Shown here: positions 46,381-55,382 of the stretch, one piece after another
Position numbering within the stretch: the stretch's first letter is position 1
How the letters are laid out: every line of letters starts with the position of its first letter
Assembly: GCA_913043205.1 (NCBI GenBank)
Contig: CAJWLF010000007.1
Span: forward strand, 33,750-97,749
Reading direction: 5' to 3'
DNA: 64,000 bases
Origin: an uncultured Chloroflexota bacterium
GTDB lineage: Bacteria; Chloroflexota; UBA11872; VXNJ01
Notes under the pieces: model-generated
Databases searched by the model: none
The model's input: the letters and a program-made list of their open reading frames with translations, nothing else
Told to the model about the DNA's origin: nothing
Translations under genes and position numbers: made by a program

Positions 46381-47277
46381 TTATATCTTCCTAAGACCAG
46401 CAGCATCTATTGCTTGCTCAATTGCTGCTCTTTGTTTAGCTGATGGTGCATGCATAGGCGCCCTTGCGACACCACAGTCACGACCTTGCAGTGATACTGC
46501 ATACTTATTGCATGCAGGCATATTGTTAAATTCTTTCGGTTCGAGATTATTCCAAATAGCATGAAGCAATTTATGTATTTGCAAAGCCTCTTGATGGTCA
46601 CCGCGCTGAGTCGCATCCCACAGATCTACGCACATTCCTGGAGCCGTCGCATTTATTCCCCCTATCGACCCATTCGCTCCCAGTACAAAACTAGGGTAGA
46701 GAAGTGCATCCGTAGCACTCATAACTAACGCTCTGTCACCAATAGCAGCAACCAAATCCACTACCATCTTCAGATCCATCGCACTCTGCTTCACCCCAAT
46801 CACTCCCTCTACATTGTCAACAATGCGAGTCAACAATTGTGGGTCCATATAATTCCACGGAATTACATTGTAGATAATTATCGGCAGGCCAGTTGCTTCG
46901 GTAACATCCGCAAAGTATTTCAGTGTATGGTCGTCGTCAGGCCTAAACAAATACCCCACCGACGTTACCTGCAAAGCCACCGCCCCAGCTTCGGCAGCAG
47001 CTCTGCCCTTCTCTATAGCATCCCGTGTACTGTTAGAAATTACACCAGAGATGACTGGTATTTGCGGTCCAACCTCCTCTACTGCGGCTTGGGTAATTAA
47101 CCCTATCTCCTGGCTGTTTAATGTGTGCCCTTCGCCCGTACTGCCACCCATGACCACCCCGTGAACACCTGCATCTCCCGCAAGGTAGCCAAGTTCAGAC
47201 CTCAGCAACCCCTCATTTATCTCACCATCAGAATCAAAGGGAGTTAAAACTGGAGGGCAAATTCCCATAATTTTCAT
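46381..47277 (-). CDS. Dihydrodipicolinate synthase family (class I aldolase-like)
   Basis: 298-aa DapA-superfamily enzyme forming a Schiff base with pyruvate or a related keto acid. The carboxylate-binding block GGSTGEGHTLN is near 44-54, the catalytic Tyr lies in IIIYNVIPWN, and the Lys in GVIGVKQSAMDL near 160. The catabolic context (sugar-acid genes) and the position beside a solute-binding protein favour a keto-deoxy sugar-acid aldolase or dehydratase over lysine biosynthesis. ATG start behind AAGAAGG. Confidence 0.9.
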   Translation of the reverse strand: MKIMGICPPVLTPFDSDGEINEGLLRSELGYLAGDAGVHGVVMGGSTGEGHTLNSQEIGLITQAAVEEVGPQIPVISGVISNSTRDAIEKGRAAAEAGAVALQVTSVGYLFRPDDDHTLKYFADVTEATGLPIIIYNVIPWNYMDPQLLTRIVDNVEGVIGVKQSAMDLKMVVDLVAAIGDRALVMSATDALLYPSFVLGANGSIGGINATAPGMCVDLWDATQRGDHQEALQIHKLLHAIWNNLEPKEFNNMPACNKYAVSLQGRDCGVARAPMHAPSAKQRAAIEQAIDAAGLRKI

Positions 47278-47442
47278 TTTTCAATAACCTTTCTTCCGTA
47301 TTCGATTGCTTTTGCTTTTTACGCATATTTAGCCCACCGCAACACGCTGTACTGATAAGAAACCAAGAAGAAAGTTTTCCGGTCAGACAGAACAGTAACT
47401 TGCAAACCATTTCAGCTACATAAATCCTGCGTGGACACAACT

Positions 47443-47631
47443 CTACTTTAGTGTACGAACAGCCTCCAAATCTGAAGCGAGCCAATAATCTCTTCCGGAC
47501 GGATGGTCAAGGCGAGCAGGCCTCAGAACCCCTCGACTGAGCATCTGATTGACATTGTCAACAGATACTTCTAGACGAATCGAGATATCCTCAATAGTCC
47601 AATAGGGCTTACGACGCACGCCTGGACACAT
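47443..47631 (-). CDS. Small helix-turn-helix DNA-binding protein
   Basis: About 62 aa with a MerR/excisionase-like winged helix: WTIEDISIRLEVSVDNVNQM forms the helix-turn-helix, RGVLRPARLDHP the turn to the wing, and DYWLASDLEAV the last helix. ATG at 47631 is used; the frame stays open to a TTG at 47661. No effector domain. It could regulate the redoxin or copper genes at 47.7-50.7 kb, or be a leftover of a mobile element. The call is structural only. Confidence 0.6.
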   Translation of the reverse strand: MCPGVRRKPYWTIEDISIRLEVSVDNVNQMLSRGVLRPARLDHPSGRDYWLASDLEAVRTLK

Positions 47632-47704
47632 ACCTAAAACGCAAAAACAATATTGCGGCAAATAATATGCAGCAAGTCTGTATCGTAGATAGGCACTATG
47701 CCTG

Positions 47705-48289
47705 TCATTCGTTCAATTGATCCAAAGCCTGTAGCAACTCTTTGACAGACGGTCGATCCCCTGAATTGGCTCCTACTTGACGCCATTCTATTTCTAGTTT
47801 TTGATTGAGTATGAATACTGCAGGAGCCGCCACTTTATCCCCCAAGAGATCAAGCACCCCATATCTCTTGGCAGCTACTTTTTCCACATCAGAAAGTATT
47901 GGATAACTAGCCGACACTAGCTGCATCATTTGAGTCGCGTTATCTATAGTGTCTACACTGACTGCCAATATTTCCACCTTGCGATTTGCAAATTGCCCAT
48001 ATTCTTTCTGCAGCTCAACGAGCTGACTACGACATATCCCTCAGAAAAACCCCCTATAGAAAACCAATATAGTATTTTCGTGCTGGGTTACTTCATCCGA
48101 GAGAGTTACAGGCCCGTGATTAACAGATTGCAACGTAAAGTCAGGAGCTATGGGAAGAACCGCTTCAGGCTTAGCCTCTTCCTGACAACCAACAAAGACC
48201 GTAGAAGAGATTAATACCAACAACACTATCCCACTCAACACCACAATCTTTGCCGCAAATCTATAAGGTATACCAGTTGTTTTCAACAT
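47705..48289 (-). CDS. Redoxin-family lipoprotein, candidate selenoprotein (in-frame TGA = Sec83)
   Basis: 194-aa AhpC/TSA-type redoxin, apparently split by an in-frame TGA at 48041-48043. The first part has a signal peptide with lipobox (C35 in VFVGC), then PIAPDFTLQSV and ILVFYRGFF. The TGA comes next, then GICRSQLVELQKEY and EILAVSVDT. The family pattern YRGxWCxxCRxQLxELQ puts the first active-site Cys exactly at the TGA, giving U83-G-I-C86. Both halves are in one frame and each is well conserved, so decay is unlikely. A hairpin with SECIS form follows the TGA. It would be an extracytoplasmic lipoprotein with thiol-peroxidase or thiol-reductase activity, divergent from the CopC-CopD-cytochrome c gene. 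The selenocysteine synthesis genes are not in the window. A sense-stop mutation is the alternative. Confidence 0.8.
48011..48040 (-). promoter_or_regulatory. Candidate bacterial SECIS hairpin
   Basis: Immediately after the in-frame TGA (48041-48043), read on the minus strand: 15 nt, then CAGCTC (48020-48025), loop GTT (48017-48019), then GAGCTG (48011-48016). The 6-bp stem is perfect and the loop begins with G. The loop starts 21 nt after the TGA. This fits the bacterial SECIS rules of a short loop with an early G, 16-37 nt from UGA. Confidence 0.75.
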
Positions 48290-48501
48290 TTAATCAAAGC
48301 ATTTCTGTGACGCTCACACAACGCTCAGGGCCTCAGCACCGAAACAGCGATTTGCCACAGATGTAAGAATCTCCACAATGAAACTCAGCACGAGTGTACC
48401 AGTGAGGAACAGATATTTCGAAAAGTCTGGATCAGTTCTAGCAATATGAGCACTCCACTGTTATAAATCGAGTGTTTGTACAGGAATACTAAATTATTAG
48501 C

Positions 48502-50697
48502 GTGATCAATAGGACCGTCCTCCAACTACTTCACGCGGCATTAATCGCCGCTATAGCGATGCTTGTCGCGACCGGTGGCATTAGCGCGCATGCCAGTCCA
48601 ACAAATTCAGCCCCATTACCAGGTACAAATAACTCGATCGCGCCCAGTGAAATCATCATTGATTTCACAGAGGACCTAGTAGCCGAAAAAAGCACGATAG
48701 AAGTCTTGGATCAGACAGGGAAAAGCGTCGCACTGAGACCTAGTGCTGTTGACCAAAACAAAGCTTCAAGAATGCGCTTGGAATTACCCGGTCTTGAAGA
48801 AGGAGTTTACATAGTTGCATGGAAAACCTTATCCACCGTAGACGGCCATCTCATCCGTGGATCGTATTCATTCAGTGTGGGCGATGTTTCTCCAGCCATA
48901 CCCATACACACCACTACAAAACAGGTCGAATCCTCTAGCTCAGAAGGGCTTCTGAGATGGGCCCTCCTCATAGGTACAATGCTGATGTTCTCAATACCAA
49001 TTCACATACATATAACAGCAAGACTGTTACCTGTCCCTTTAGACACTAGATACTTGGGACCCATTTTAGGATCAGCAACGGGAATAGCCATCACCGCTCA
49101 TGTAGGCCTGTTATTGATTCAATCTCAGCTAGTCAGTTATGACAATGAATCCTCACTCTTCACTATGGTTTCAGACGCTCTAACGCTTGGTCTGTGGGGA
49201 AAATTGTGGGTAGTCAGAAGTTTATTGATTTTGTCATGGTTAGTAATTATATGCCGCAAAATCACCAACCATTCGCTGCTCGTTAGCTCCAGTATGGGCT
49301 TGGTCATTATGGCAACGATATCAGCCGGTAGCCATGGGGCAGCACTTCCTGGATTCGGCTGGCAGGGAACGCTCATAGATTTTATTCATTTAACATGTGC
49401 CGCTGCATGGATCGGCGGATTACCGATACTTTGGTCAACACTGAAAACCTTAGCTGATTTGGATGATCTTAAAGTCGCACGATGGGCCACTGGAAAACTA
49501 CTGGGCCAATTTTCCACCTTAGCAATGATTTCCGTAGCTGCCCTAATATGTACCGGCATTTTTAGCGCATGGGCCCAAGTATCTGAGCTAAACCGGTTAT
49601 TTGAAACTACTTATGGCCGCACTTTATTGGCAAAGATATCTCTTGCAATCCCACTGCTGTCACTCGGGGCCTTGAATCTTCTTTATCTAAGTCCAAAAGC
49701 TTTGAACAATAGCAAACATATTGCTACTAAATGGATACAGCGCGTCATAGCCCTCGAATTATTCGTAGCATTGTTCGTACTGTTGGCGACTGGATATTTG
49801 GGAAGCTTCGAGCCCGCCCGGCAGGTAGACATCCCCAAGCATTCTTCTATCAGCAAACATGCTGACATCGACAACTTGATTGTGAAAGTCACTCTAAGCC
49901 CCGGGAAGCCAGGATCTAACGATGTTTCAGTCGCTTTAATCGACAAGGTAAATTCCATCACACCTGCAGCCAATGTCCAGCTCGAATTAAAACTTCTAGA
50001 TCGGGACATCGGGTCATTTCCAATTGATATGACGCAAACTTCAAATGAGTCATGGTCATCTGTCACACCTCAGCCGCTTGTTAACGGAACCTGGCAAGTC
50101 GGACTGTACGTCGAAAGACCAGGGCAGTTCGACACGAGGACAGCATTCATATTTAACGTGGGACCTGGGAACAACTACAGCAGCCCCTACGGGATTCCTC
50201 CCCAAGTACTCACGTCCATATTTGCAGGCGGAACAATGGCCTCAGTTGGCTTTGCACTTTCCCTCATATCATTTCTCCGAAAACGATCATTACTATGGCT
50301 TGATAATTACGGCCTTCCAATAGGATCAGTCACTGTCTTTGCAGGATTGCTAATCATCGGCTCGTCCGTGCTTACAGCTTCGACTAACCCGCCAGTAACA
50401 AATCCGGTTTTGCCTACATCCAGCTCCGTCGGTGCTGGAGAAATGTCCTACAAGAAACTATGTGCCAATTGCCATGGCCTGACAGGGGAAGGAAATACAG
50501 CCGCTCTGGCTGAGTTTGGCCCGCCTCCAGCTAATCTCGTTGAACATGTCCCTTTGCACAATGACCAGGAACATTTTTTGTTTATTTCAAACGGTATAGA
50601 TGGGTCTGTTATGCCCGGATTTGGAAATAGACTGACGGATACAGATATCTGGAATCTAATAAATTACCTACGGACGTTACAAGGTGACAAGCCTTGA
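48502..50697 (+). CDS. CopC-CopD-cytochrome c fusion protein
   Basis: 731-aa membrane protein joining three modules. A signal peptide (about 1-31) ends in AHAS, leaving a CopC domain (about 30-130) with DGHLIRGSYSFSVGD, the CopC copper-site block. CopD follows, with about eight helices (150-440), including LTCAAAWIGGLPILWS. Then come a beta-rich extracytoplasmic part (about 455-555), one or two helices, and a C-terminal cytochrome c domain with CANCH at 654-658 and a candidate axial Met in SVMPGFG. A haem domain at the end of CopCD is unusual and suggests redox-linked copper uptake or delivery. GTG start at 48502, weak ribosome site. Divergent from the redoxin lipoprotein gene. Confidence 0.9.
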   Translation: MINRTVLQLLHAALIAAIAMLVATGGISAHASPTNSAPLPGTNNSIAPSEIIIDFTEDLVAEKSTIEVLDQTGKSVALRPSAVDQNKASRMRLELPGLEEGVYIVAWKTLSTVDGHLIRGSYSFSVGDVSPAIPIHTTTKQVESSSSEGLLRWALLIGTMLMFSIPIHIHITARLLPVPLDTRYLGPILGSATGIAITAHVGLLLIQSQLVSYDNESSLFTMVSDALTLGLWGKLWVVRSLLILSWLVIICRKITNHSLLVSSSMGLVIMATISAGSHGAALPGFGWQGTLIDFIHLTCAAAWIGGLPILWSTLKTLADLDDLKVARWATGKLLGQFSTLAMISVAALICTGIFSAWAQVSELNRLFETTYGRTLLAKISLAIPLLSLGALNLLYLSPKALNNSKHIATKWIQRVIALELFVALFVLLATGYLGSFEPARQVDIPKHSSISKHADIDNLIVKVTLSPGKPGSNDVSVALIDKVNSITPAANVQLELKLLDRDIGSFPIDMTQTSNESWSSVTPQPLVNGTWQVGLYVERPGQFDTRTAFIFNVGPGNNYSSPYGIPPQVLTSIFAGGTMASVGFALSLISFLRKRSLLWLDNYGLPIGSVTVFAGLLIIGSSVLTASTNPPVTNPVLPTSSSVGAGEMSYKKLCANCHGLTGEGNTAALAEFGPPPANLVEHVPLHNDQEHFLFISNGIDGSVMPGFGNRLTDTDIWNLINYLRTLQGDKP

Positions 50698-50707
50698 ATC
50701 ACTCAAC

Positions 50708-51697
50708 CTACAGCTTGATCACCGAACCACTAACAATCGATTCCATAGCGGCGTCAGCCAGCAATAGAGCCCGCAACCCATCTTCGCCCGTCGGGCACTC
50801 ATCTTCAGCTCCCTCTAATTTCCGTATGAACGCTTCTAATTCCAGCCTGTAGGAATCAGAATAGCGATCCATAAAAAAGTGCATCAGGCGGTCAGTCAGC
50901 ACTCCCAGTTCTCCCGCTTGTTCTATAGTGCTCACAGAGGGATTGCCGGCAATAAGTCGCCCTGCAGATCCATGAATCTCAATTCTCTGATCGTATCCAT
51001 AAACCGCGCGCCGCGAATTGCTAATCTGACACAATTGACCAGAGCTTGAACGCATTCCTATTATCGCAGTGTCAAAATCACCAGCGTCTCCAATCCGAGA
51101 ATCAATCAGACAGCTGCCACTGGCAAATATCTCAACCGGCATCTCCCCTAGGTACCAACATGCAAGATCAAGATCGTGAATCATCATATCTCGGAATATT
51201 CCCCCTGAAACTTTTACATATTCCATAGGGGGAGGAGCCGGATCCCGACTACTTATATTAATAAGCTCAATTTCGCCAATAGCCCCATCATCCAGCCGCC
51301 GTTTGAGCTCCGAAAAATTCGGATCAAACCGTCGATTAAACCCTATAACTAGTGGGATCGCACACTCTTTGACAACTTGCAGACAGTCACGCACCCTGTC
51401 AGCAGAAAGATCGATCGGCTTTTCACAAAAAACTGCCTTGCCAGCAGTCGCGGCTTGGTCGATCAAATCGGCATGGGTATCAGTTGAGCTAGCAATAAAT
51501 ACTGCGTCAACAGACTTATCATTAATAGCATCATCCGCAGTAGCAACTTTTGCACCAACCTGACTGGCAACTTCTCTTGCAACATTTTCCTGCGCATCCG
51601 AAACACTAACCAACTCCGCTTGCGGCATCATACTTAGGGTTTGTGCATGGAATCTCCCTATTCGTCCGGCCCCTATCAAAGCAAATCTTATAGCCAT
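50708..51697 (-). CDS. Gfo/Idh/MocA family oxidoreductase
   Basis: 329-aa NAD(P)-dependent dehydrogenase of the inositol/glucose-fructose oxidoreductase family. Rossmann motif GAGRIGRFHA at 8-17, CEKPIDLSADR near 90-100 (the family EKP), and the C-terminal beta-sheet domain with GGIFRDMMIHDLDLACWYLG, holding the catalytic Asp-His pair. A strong match to inositol 2-dehydrogenase-like enzymes; substrate not certain. ATG at 51697 behind AAGGGA; the longest frame begins at 51727 inside the tRNA-Glu region. The CopCD fusion gene ends 11 nt away, converging. Confidence 0.92.
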   Translation of the reverse strand: MAIRFALIGAGRIGRFHAQTLSMMPQAELVSVSDAQENVAREVASQVGAKVATADDAINDKSVDAVFIASSTDTHADLIDQAATAGKAVFCEKPIDLSADRVRDCLQVVKECAIPLVIGFNRRFDPNFSELKRRLDDGAIGEIELINISSRDPAPPPMEYVKVSGGIFRDMMIHDLDLACWYLGEMPVEIFASGSCLIDSRIGDAGDFDTAIIGMRSSSGQLCQISNSRRAVYGYDQRIEIHGSAGRLIAGNPSVSTIEQAGELGVLTDRLMHFFMDRYSDSYRLELEAFIRKLEGAEDECPTGEDGLRALLLADAAMESIVSGSVIKL

Positions 51698-51716
51698 GAT
51701 GTCCCTTCTCTTTAAG

Positions 51717-51793
51717 TGGTAGCGCATGCGGGATTCGAACCCGCGATCTTCGCCTTGAGAGGGCGATGTCCTGGGCCGCTAGACGAATGCGCC
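51717..51793 (-). tRNA. tRNA-Glu (anticodon CTC), CCA encoded
   Basis: The complement folds as a cloverleaf: acceptor GGCGCAT with ATGCGCT (one G-U), a D arm with GTC...GGAC, anticodon stem TCGCC/GGCGA with loop CTCTCAA (anticodon CTC, Glu GAG), T arm GCGGG-TTCGAAT-CCCGC, discriminator A and an encoded CCA. Matches the tRNA-Glu type (GTCTAGCGGCC...). It lies between the Gfo/Idh/MocA gene and ffh. Confidence 0.97.
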
Positions 51794-51909
51794 AGAGTGC
51801 CACATGGTACCGCAATAGCCTCAAGCACTCTACAATTACTGTGATACTTACGTGCATTTACGCAAAATCCGATATATCCCCTGCATAGAGAACAGGTACT
51901 GCTGAACAA

Positions 51910-53256
51910 ATGTTCGAACGCCTTAGTGAGCGCCTGGACGCAGCCTTTAAACAGATGACAGGCCGTGGGAAAATCCGCGAGGACGATGTGGACGAAGCTA
52001 TGCGAGAAGTACGCCGCGCACTTCTCGAGGCCGACGTCAATTTCAAGGTGGCCCGCGATTTCATCAATTCGGTTCGTGAGCGGGCCCTAGGTCGTGATGT
52101 CATAGATAGTGTTTCCCCAAGCCAACAAGTGGTCAAAATAGTTAATGACGAATTGACCAACTTGCTAGGGGAAGAGACAGTGCCCCTAGAGAGCCCAACT
52201 GATGGCCTTCGAATTATCCTGATGGTCGGCCTACAAGGGTCTGGGAAAACTACGTCTTCTGCAAAACTCGCTCTAATGCTGAAAAACCGAGGCGAAAAAC
52301 CCCTGTTGGCAGCCGCTGATTTGAAGCGGCCAGCCGCTATTCGCCAGCTGCAAACACTGTCTGAACAAATAGGAATCGACATCCATTATGAGTCGACAGA
52401 CTCCACTCCAGAGCACGTAGCTAGAAATGCTGTAGATAAAGCACGGCATGGCGCCTATAACTCAGTGATTATCGATACCGCAGGCAGGATTCAATTAGAC
52501 GAAGACTTGATGATTGAAATAGGTCGAATAGGAAAATTAGTATCTCCCAACGAGGTACTGTTTGTTGCAGATGCAATGACGGGACAAGAGGCGGTAAATG
52601 TGGTCTCCTCATTCCATGAGCAGTTGCCTCTCACGGGTTTAATTTTGACAAAACTAGATGGCGATGCTCGGGGTGGAGCTGCACTATCTATACGATCCGT
52701 CACAGGATTACCAGTGAAATTCATCGCACAGGGGGAAAAAATAGAACCATTGGAAGTTTTTCACCCGGATCGACTGGCATCTCGAATTCTCGGTATGGGT
52801 GACGTTGTAACGCTTGTTGAGCAGGCGCAAGAAGCGATGGATCAAGATGTTACTGAGAGATTAGAAGAACGGATGAGGAAAGCTACATTCGATTTGAATG
52901 ATTTCCTAGATCAAATGGAGCAGGTGCGTAAAATGGGACCACTTAGCCAAGTACTTGGCATGCTTCCAGGAATGGGCAAATTAGCAGCAAGTTCAGATGT
53001 AAAAGATGCCCTGGACGGGGATCATATGAGACGCGTTGAGGCCATCGTACTTAGCATGACCCCTAGCGAAAGATCTCAACCTGCAATTATCGACGGTTCA
53101 CGTAGAAGACGAATAGCTCAAGGAAGCGGAACAGAACCCAAAGATGTGAATCAATTGCTTAATCAATTCAAGCAAATGCAGAAAATGATGAAGGCCCTAT
53201 CATCGGGTAAAATGCCGAACATACCAGGTATGGGCGGTCAATTCATGGGGAAGTAG
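51910..53256 (+). CDS. ffh: Signal recognition particle protein Ffh
   Basis: 448-aa SRP54 homologue, the GTPase that brings ribosome-nascent chains to the membrane with 4.5S RNA. An N-terminal helical N domain is followed by the G domain with GLQGSGKTTSSAKLA (near 106-120), the DTAGRIQ block and TKLDGDARGGAA, then a C-terminal M domain rich in Met (QMEQVRKMG, MRRVEAIVLSMTPSER, RRRRIAQGSGT) for signal peptide and RNA binding. The tail after that is Met/Gly-rich. ATG start at 51910. Housekeeping gene with no defects seen. Confidence 0.97.
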   Translation: MFERLSERLDAAFKQMTGRGKIREDDVDEAMREVRRALLEADVNFKVARDFINSVRERALGRDVIDSVSPSQQVVKIVNDELTNLLGEETVPLESPTDGLRIILMVGLQGSGKTTSSAKLALMLKNRGEKPLLAAADLKRPAAIRQLQTLSEQIGIDIHYESTDSTPEHVARNAVDKARHGAYNSVIIDTAGRIQLDEDLMIEIGRIGKLVSPNEVLFVADAMTGQEAVNVVSSFHEQLPLTGLILTKLDGDARGGAALSIRSVTGLPVKFIAQGEKIEPLEVFHPDRLASRILGMGDVVTLVEQAQEAMDQDVTERLEERMRKATFDLNDFLDQMEQVRKMGPLSQVLGMLPGMGKLAASSDVKDALDGDHMRRVEAIVLSMTPSERSQPAIIDGSRRRRIAQGSGTEPKDVNQLLNQFKQMQKMMKALSSGKMPNIPGMGGQFMGK

Positions 53257-53446
53257 TATGCTTGCAACTCATAACGGTCAGCTGCTTCATTCAGATGGTA
53301 GAATTTGATTTGCTAATATTTTGGCCTCGTCACTTGATTGGATCAAGAGAATAGCCCCGATATCATCAGAATCACAAGCCAACAAACTCATAGAGCCCTT
53401 AAGAGATCGAATATTGTTTCCGTGCCAGAAAGCTAACAATTAAGTA

Positions 53447-54502
53447 ATGAAAATCTTTGAATGGCGAGACGGAGCAATCCGAATCCTCGACCAGACCAGG
53501 CTGCCTGACGATGAAAAGGTAATAGTGTGCGACGACTTGGACAAGATCTGCGAAGCTATTCAAAGCTTAAGGATCCGAGGCGCCCCTGCATTAGGCGTCA
53601 CTGCCGCTTATGCAGTATTGATGGGATCGGCCAGCATAAAACACTCAAGCCGGACAGAATTCCTGCAAGAGCTTGATCTTGTTGCAAGTCGCATAAAAGC
53701 AACTCGACCTACAGCCGTCAACTTGTTCTGGGCGGTAGATCAAATGCTTGCTGCTGCGAGGGGTGTCCATGGGGATGTGGATTCAATTAGAAAATCTATC
53801 GCGCAAACAGCAGACACCATTAAATCGGATAACGCCTCTCGCCACAAAGCCCTCTCGCAGCTAGGGGCCGAATTAATACCCGAAGGATCAGGGGTTATTC
53901 ATCACTGCAACACAGGAGCTCTAGCAACTATAGATTATGGGTCGGCCCTTGGAGTTTTGCATGCCGCTCATCAAGCGGGAAAGAACATCCACGTCTACGT
54001 CAATGAAACACGTCCCTTGCTCCAAGGAGGCAGGCTGACAACCTGGGAGCTCAATCGATGGGACGTACCTCACACACTAATCACAGACAGCGCCGCAGGC
54101 CATCTAATGCAGAGCGGAGAAATAGGAGCCGTCGTAGTCGGAGCCGACCGTATAGCAGCAAACGGTGATACAGCCAACAAGATTGGAACGTACACAAATG
54201 CGGTTTTAGCCAGTTACCACAATATCCCATTCTATGTAGCAGCGCCTCTGACAACGGTCGACTTCGATATCAAAGATGGAACCGAAATATGCATAGAAGA
54301 ACGCACCCCGTCTGAAGTTCTAGGATTTGGCCACAACAGATGGGCTCCCGATTCGGTAAAAGTAAGAAACCCCGCCTTCGACTTGACGCCAGAATCCATC
54401 ATTACCGGCATCATTACTGAAGCCGGGATAGCGGAGAGTCCTTATCTGAATTCGCTGCGCGAATTACATGAATCCGCCAGAAAGATTCCTTCAAATGTCT
54501 GA
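53447..54502 (+). CDS. mtnA: S-methyl-5-thioribose-1-phosphate isomerase
   Basis: 351-aa enzyme of methionine salvage, isomerising methylthioribose-1-phosphate to the ribulose form. Family motifs: RIRGAPALGVTAAYAV near 43-58, the catalytic Cys in HHCNTGALAT, and the catalytic Asp in GADRIAANGDTANKIGTY. An eIF2B-alpha-like fold. Cytoplasmic. ATG start. It overlaps mtnP by 8 nt, so the salvage steps are coupled. No mtnBCD genes follow here. Confidence 0.95.
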   Translation: MKIFEWRDGAIRILDQTRLPDDEKVIVCDDLDKICEAIQSLRIRGAPALGVTAAYAVLMGSASIKHSSRTEFLQELDLVASRIKATRPTAVNLFWAVDQMLAAARGVHGDVDSIRKSIAQTADTIKSDNASRHKALSQLGAELIPEGSGVIHHCNTGALATIDYGSALGVLHAAHQAGKNIHVYVNETRPLLQGGRLTTWELNRWDVPHTLITDSAAGHLMQSGEIGAVVVGADRIAANGDTANKIGTYTNAVLASYHNIPFYVAAPLTTVDFDIKDGTEICIEERTPSEVLGFGHNRWAPDSVKVRNPAFDLTPESIITGIITEAGIAESPYLNSLRELHESARKIPSNV

Positions 54503-55382
54503 TGTTTTACTAGGGATCATAGGAGGTAGCGGCTTTTATGAAATGCAGGAACTTTCTAACATCCGAGAAGTGACGGTCGACACTCCATTTGGTCCCCCTA
54601 GTGACTCCTACATATTAGGAAGCTTAGGGAATCGCGAAGTTGCTTTCCTGCCGAGACACGGCAAGGGGCACTCAATACCACCCACCGCGATAAACGTTAA
54701 GGCAAACATCTGGGGATTCAAATATTTAGGAGCAAAATGGCTAGTCTCTATTAGTGCCGTAGGCAGTATGCGTGACGAAATTGAGCCCCTTCACATGGTG
54801 GTTCCGAATCAACTATTTGACAGGACTCGTTCCAGAGATTTGAGCTTTTTTACAGAGCCTGGGCTTGCAGTGCACATAGGAATGGCAGAGCCTTTCTGCA
54901 CTGTACTTAGAGCGTTCCTCATAGAATCTGCGATAGAAGCTGGAGCCTATGTACACCCCGATGGCACTTACATATGCATCGAAGGACCTCAGTTCTCAAC
55001 CCTAGCAGAATCCCGTATCTACCAAAGCTGGGGAGTGGATGTGATCGGGATGACAGCCATACCAGAAGCAAAATTAGCCAGAGAAGCCGAACTGCCATAT
55101 GCCACCCTGGCAATGGCTACAGACTACGATGTTTGGAAGGGGGAGCCCGTCTCACTTGATATGGTTATCAAGAACAGTAAGTTGAATACGGAGATGGCAA
55201 AGAGGGCCATTCGGATACTTTCCGGTAAATTGCCGTCAAACAACTCTCTATCAGAAGCTTCTAATGCGCTCGCAAGTGCTATTAACACGTCATCCTCGGA
55301 TGTGCCCGACGCACTGAAACAAAAACTTGATCTTCTTGTCGGAAAATATTTTGATACATCAACACAGGACGGTGACACATAA
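54495..55382 (+). CDS. mtnP: S-methyl-5'-thioadenosine phosphorylase
   Basis: 295-aa phosphorylase splitting methylthioadenosine to adenine and methylthioribose-1-phosphate, the substrate of mtnA. Motifs: GIIGGSGFY near 7-15, RHGKGHSIPP near 52-61, the GPQFSTLAESRIYQSWG block and DVIGMTAIPEAKLAREAE, then ATDYDVWK near the substrate site. ATG at 54495, inside the end of mtnA (8-nt overlap); the open frame runs 9 codons further upstream inside mtnA. The TAA shares its last base with the next start. Confidence 0.95.
   Translation: MSDVLLGIIGGSGFYEMQELSNIREVTVDTPFGPPSDSYILGSLGNREVAFLPRHGKGHSIPPTAINVKANIWGFKYLGAKWLVSISAVGSMRDEIEPLHMVVPNQLFDRTRSRDLSFFTEPGLAVHIGMAEPFCTVLRAFLIESAIEAGAYVHPDGTYICIEGPQFSTLAESRIYQSWGVDVIGMTAIPEAKLAREAELPYATLAMATDYDVWKGEPVSLDMVIKNSKLNTEMAKRAIRILSGKLPSNNSLSEASNALASAINTSSSDVPDALKQKLDLLVGKYFDTSTQDGDT

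Noticed and set aside
47234..47485. 83-aa minus-strand frame between the HTH gene and the DapA-like gene
   Set aside because: Overlaps the start of the aldolase gene, no ribosome site and no recognisable domain.
47705..47977. A separate 90-aa gene starting at the ATG at 47977
   Set aside because: It is in the same frame as the upstream half and begins in the middle of the redoxin fold; the TGA is better read as selenocysteine.
51858..52382. 174-aa Ser/Arg-rich minus-strand frame in ffh
   Set aside because: Antisense shadow of ffh; Ser/Arg richness is typical of reverse-frame translation.
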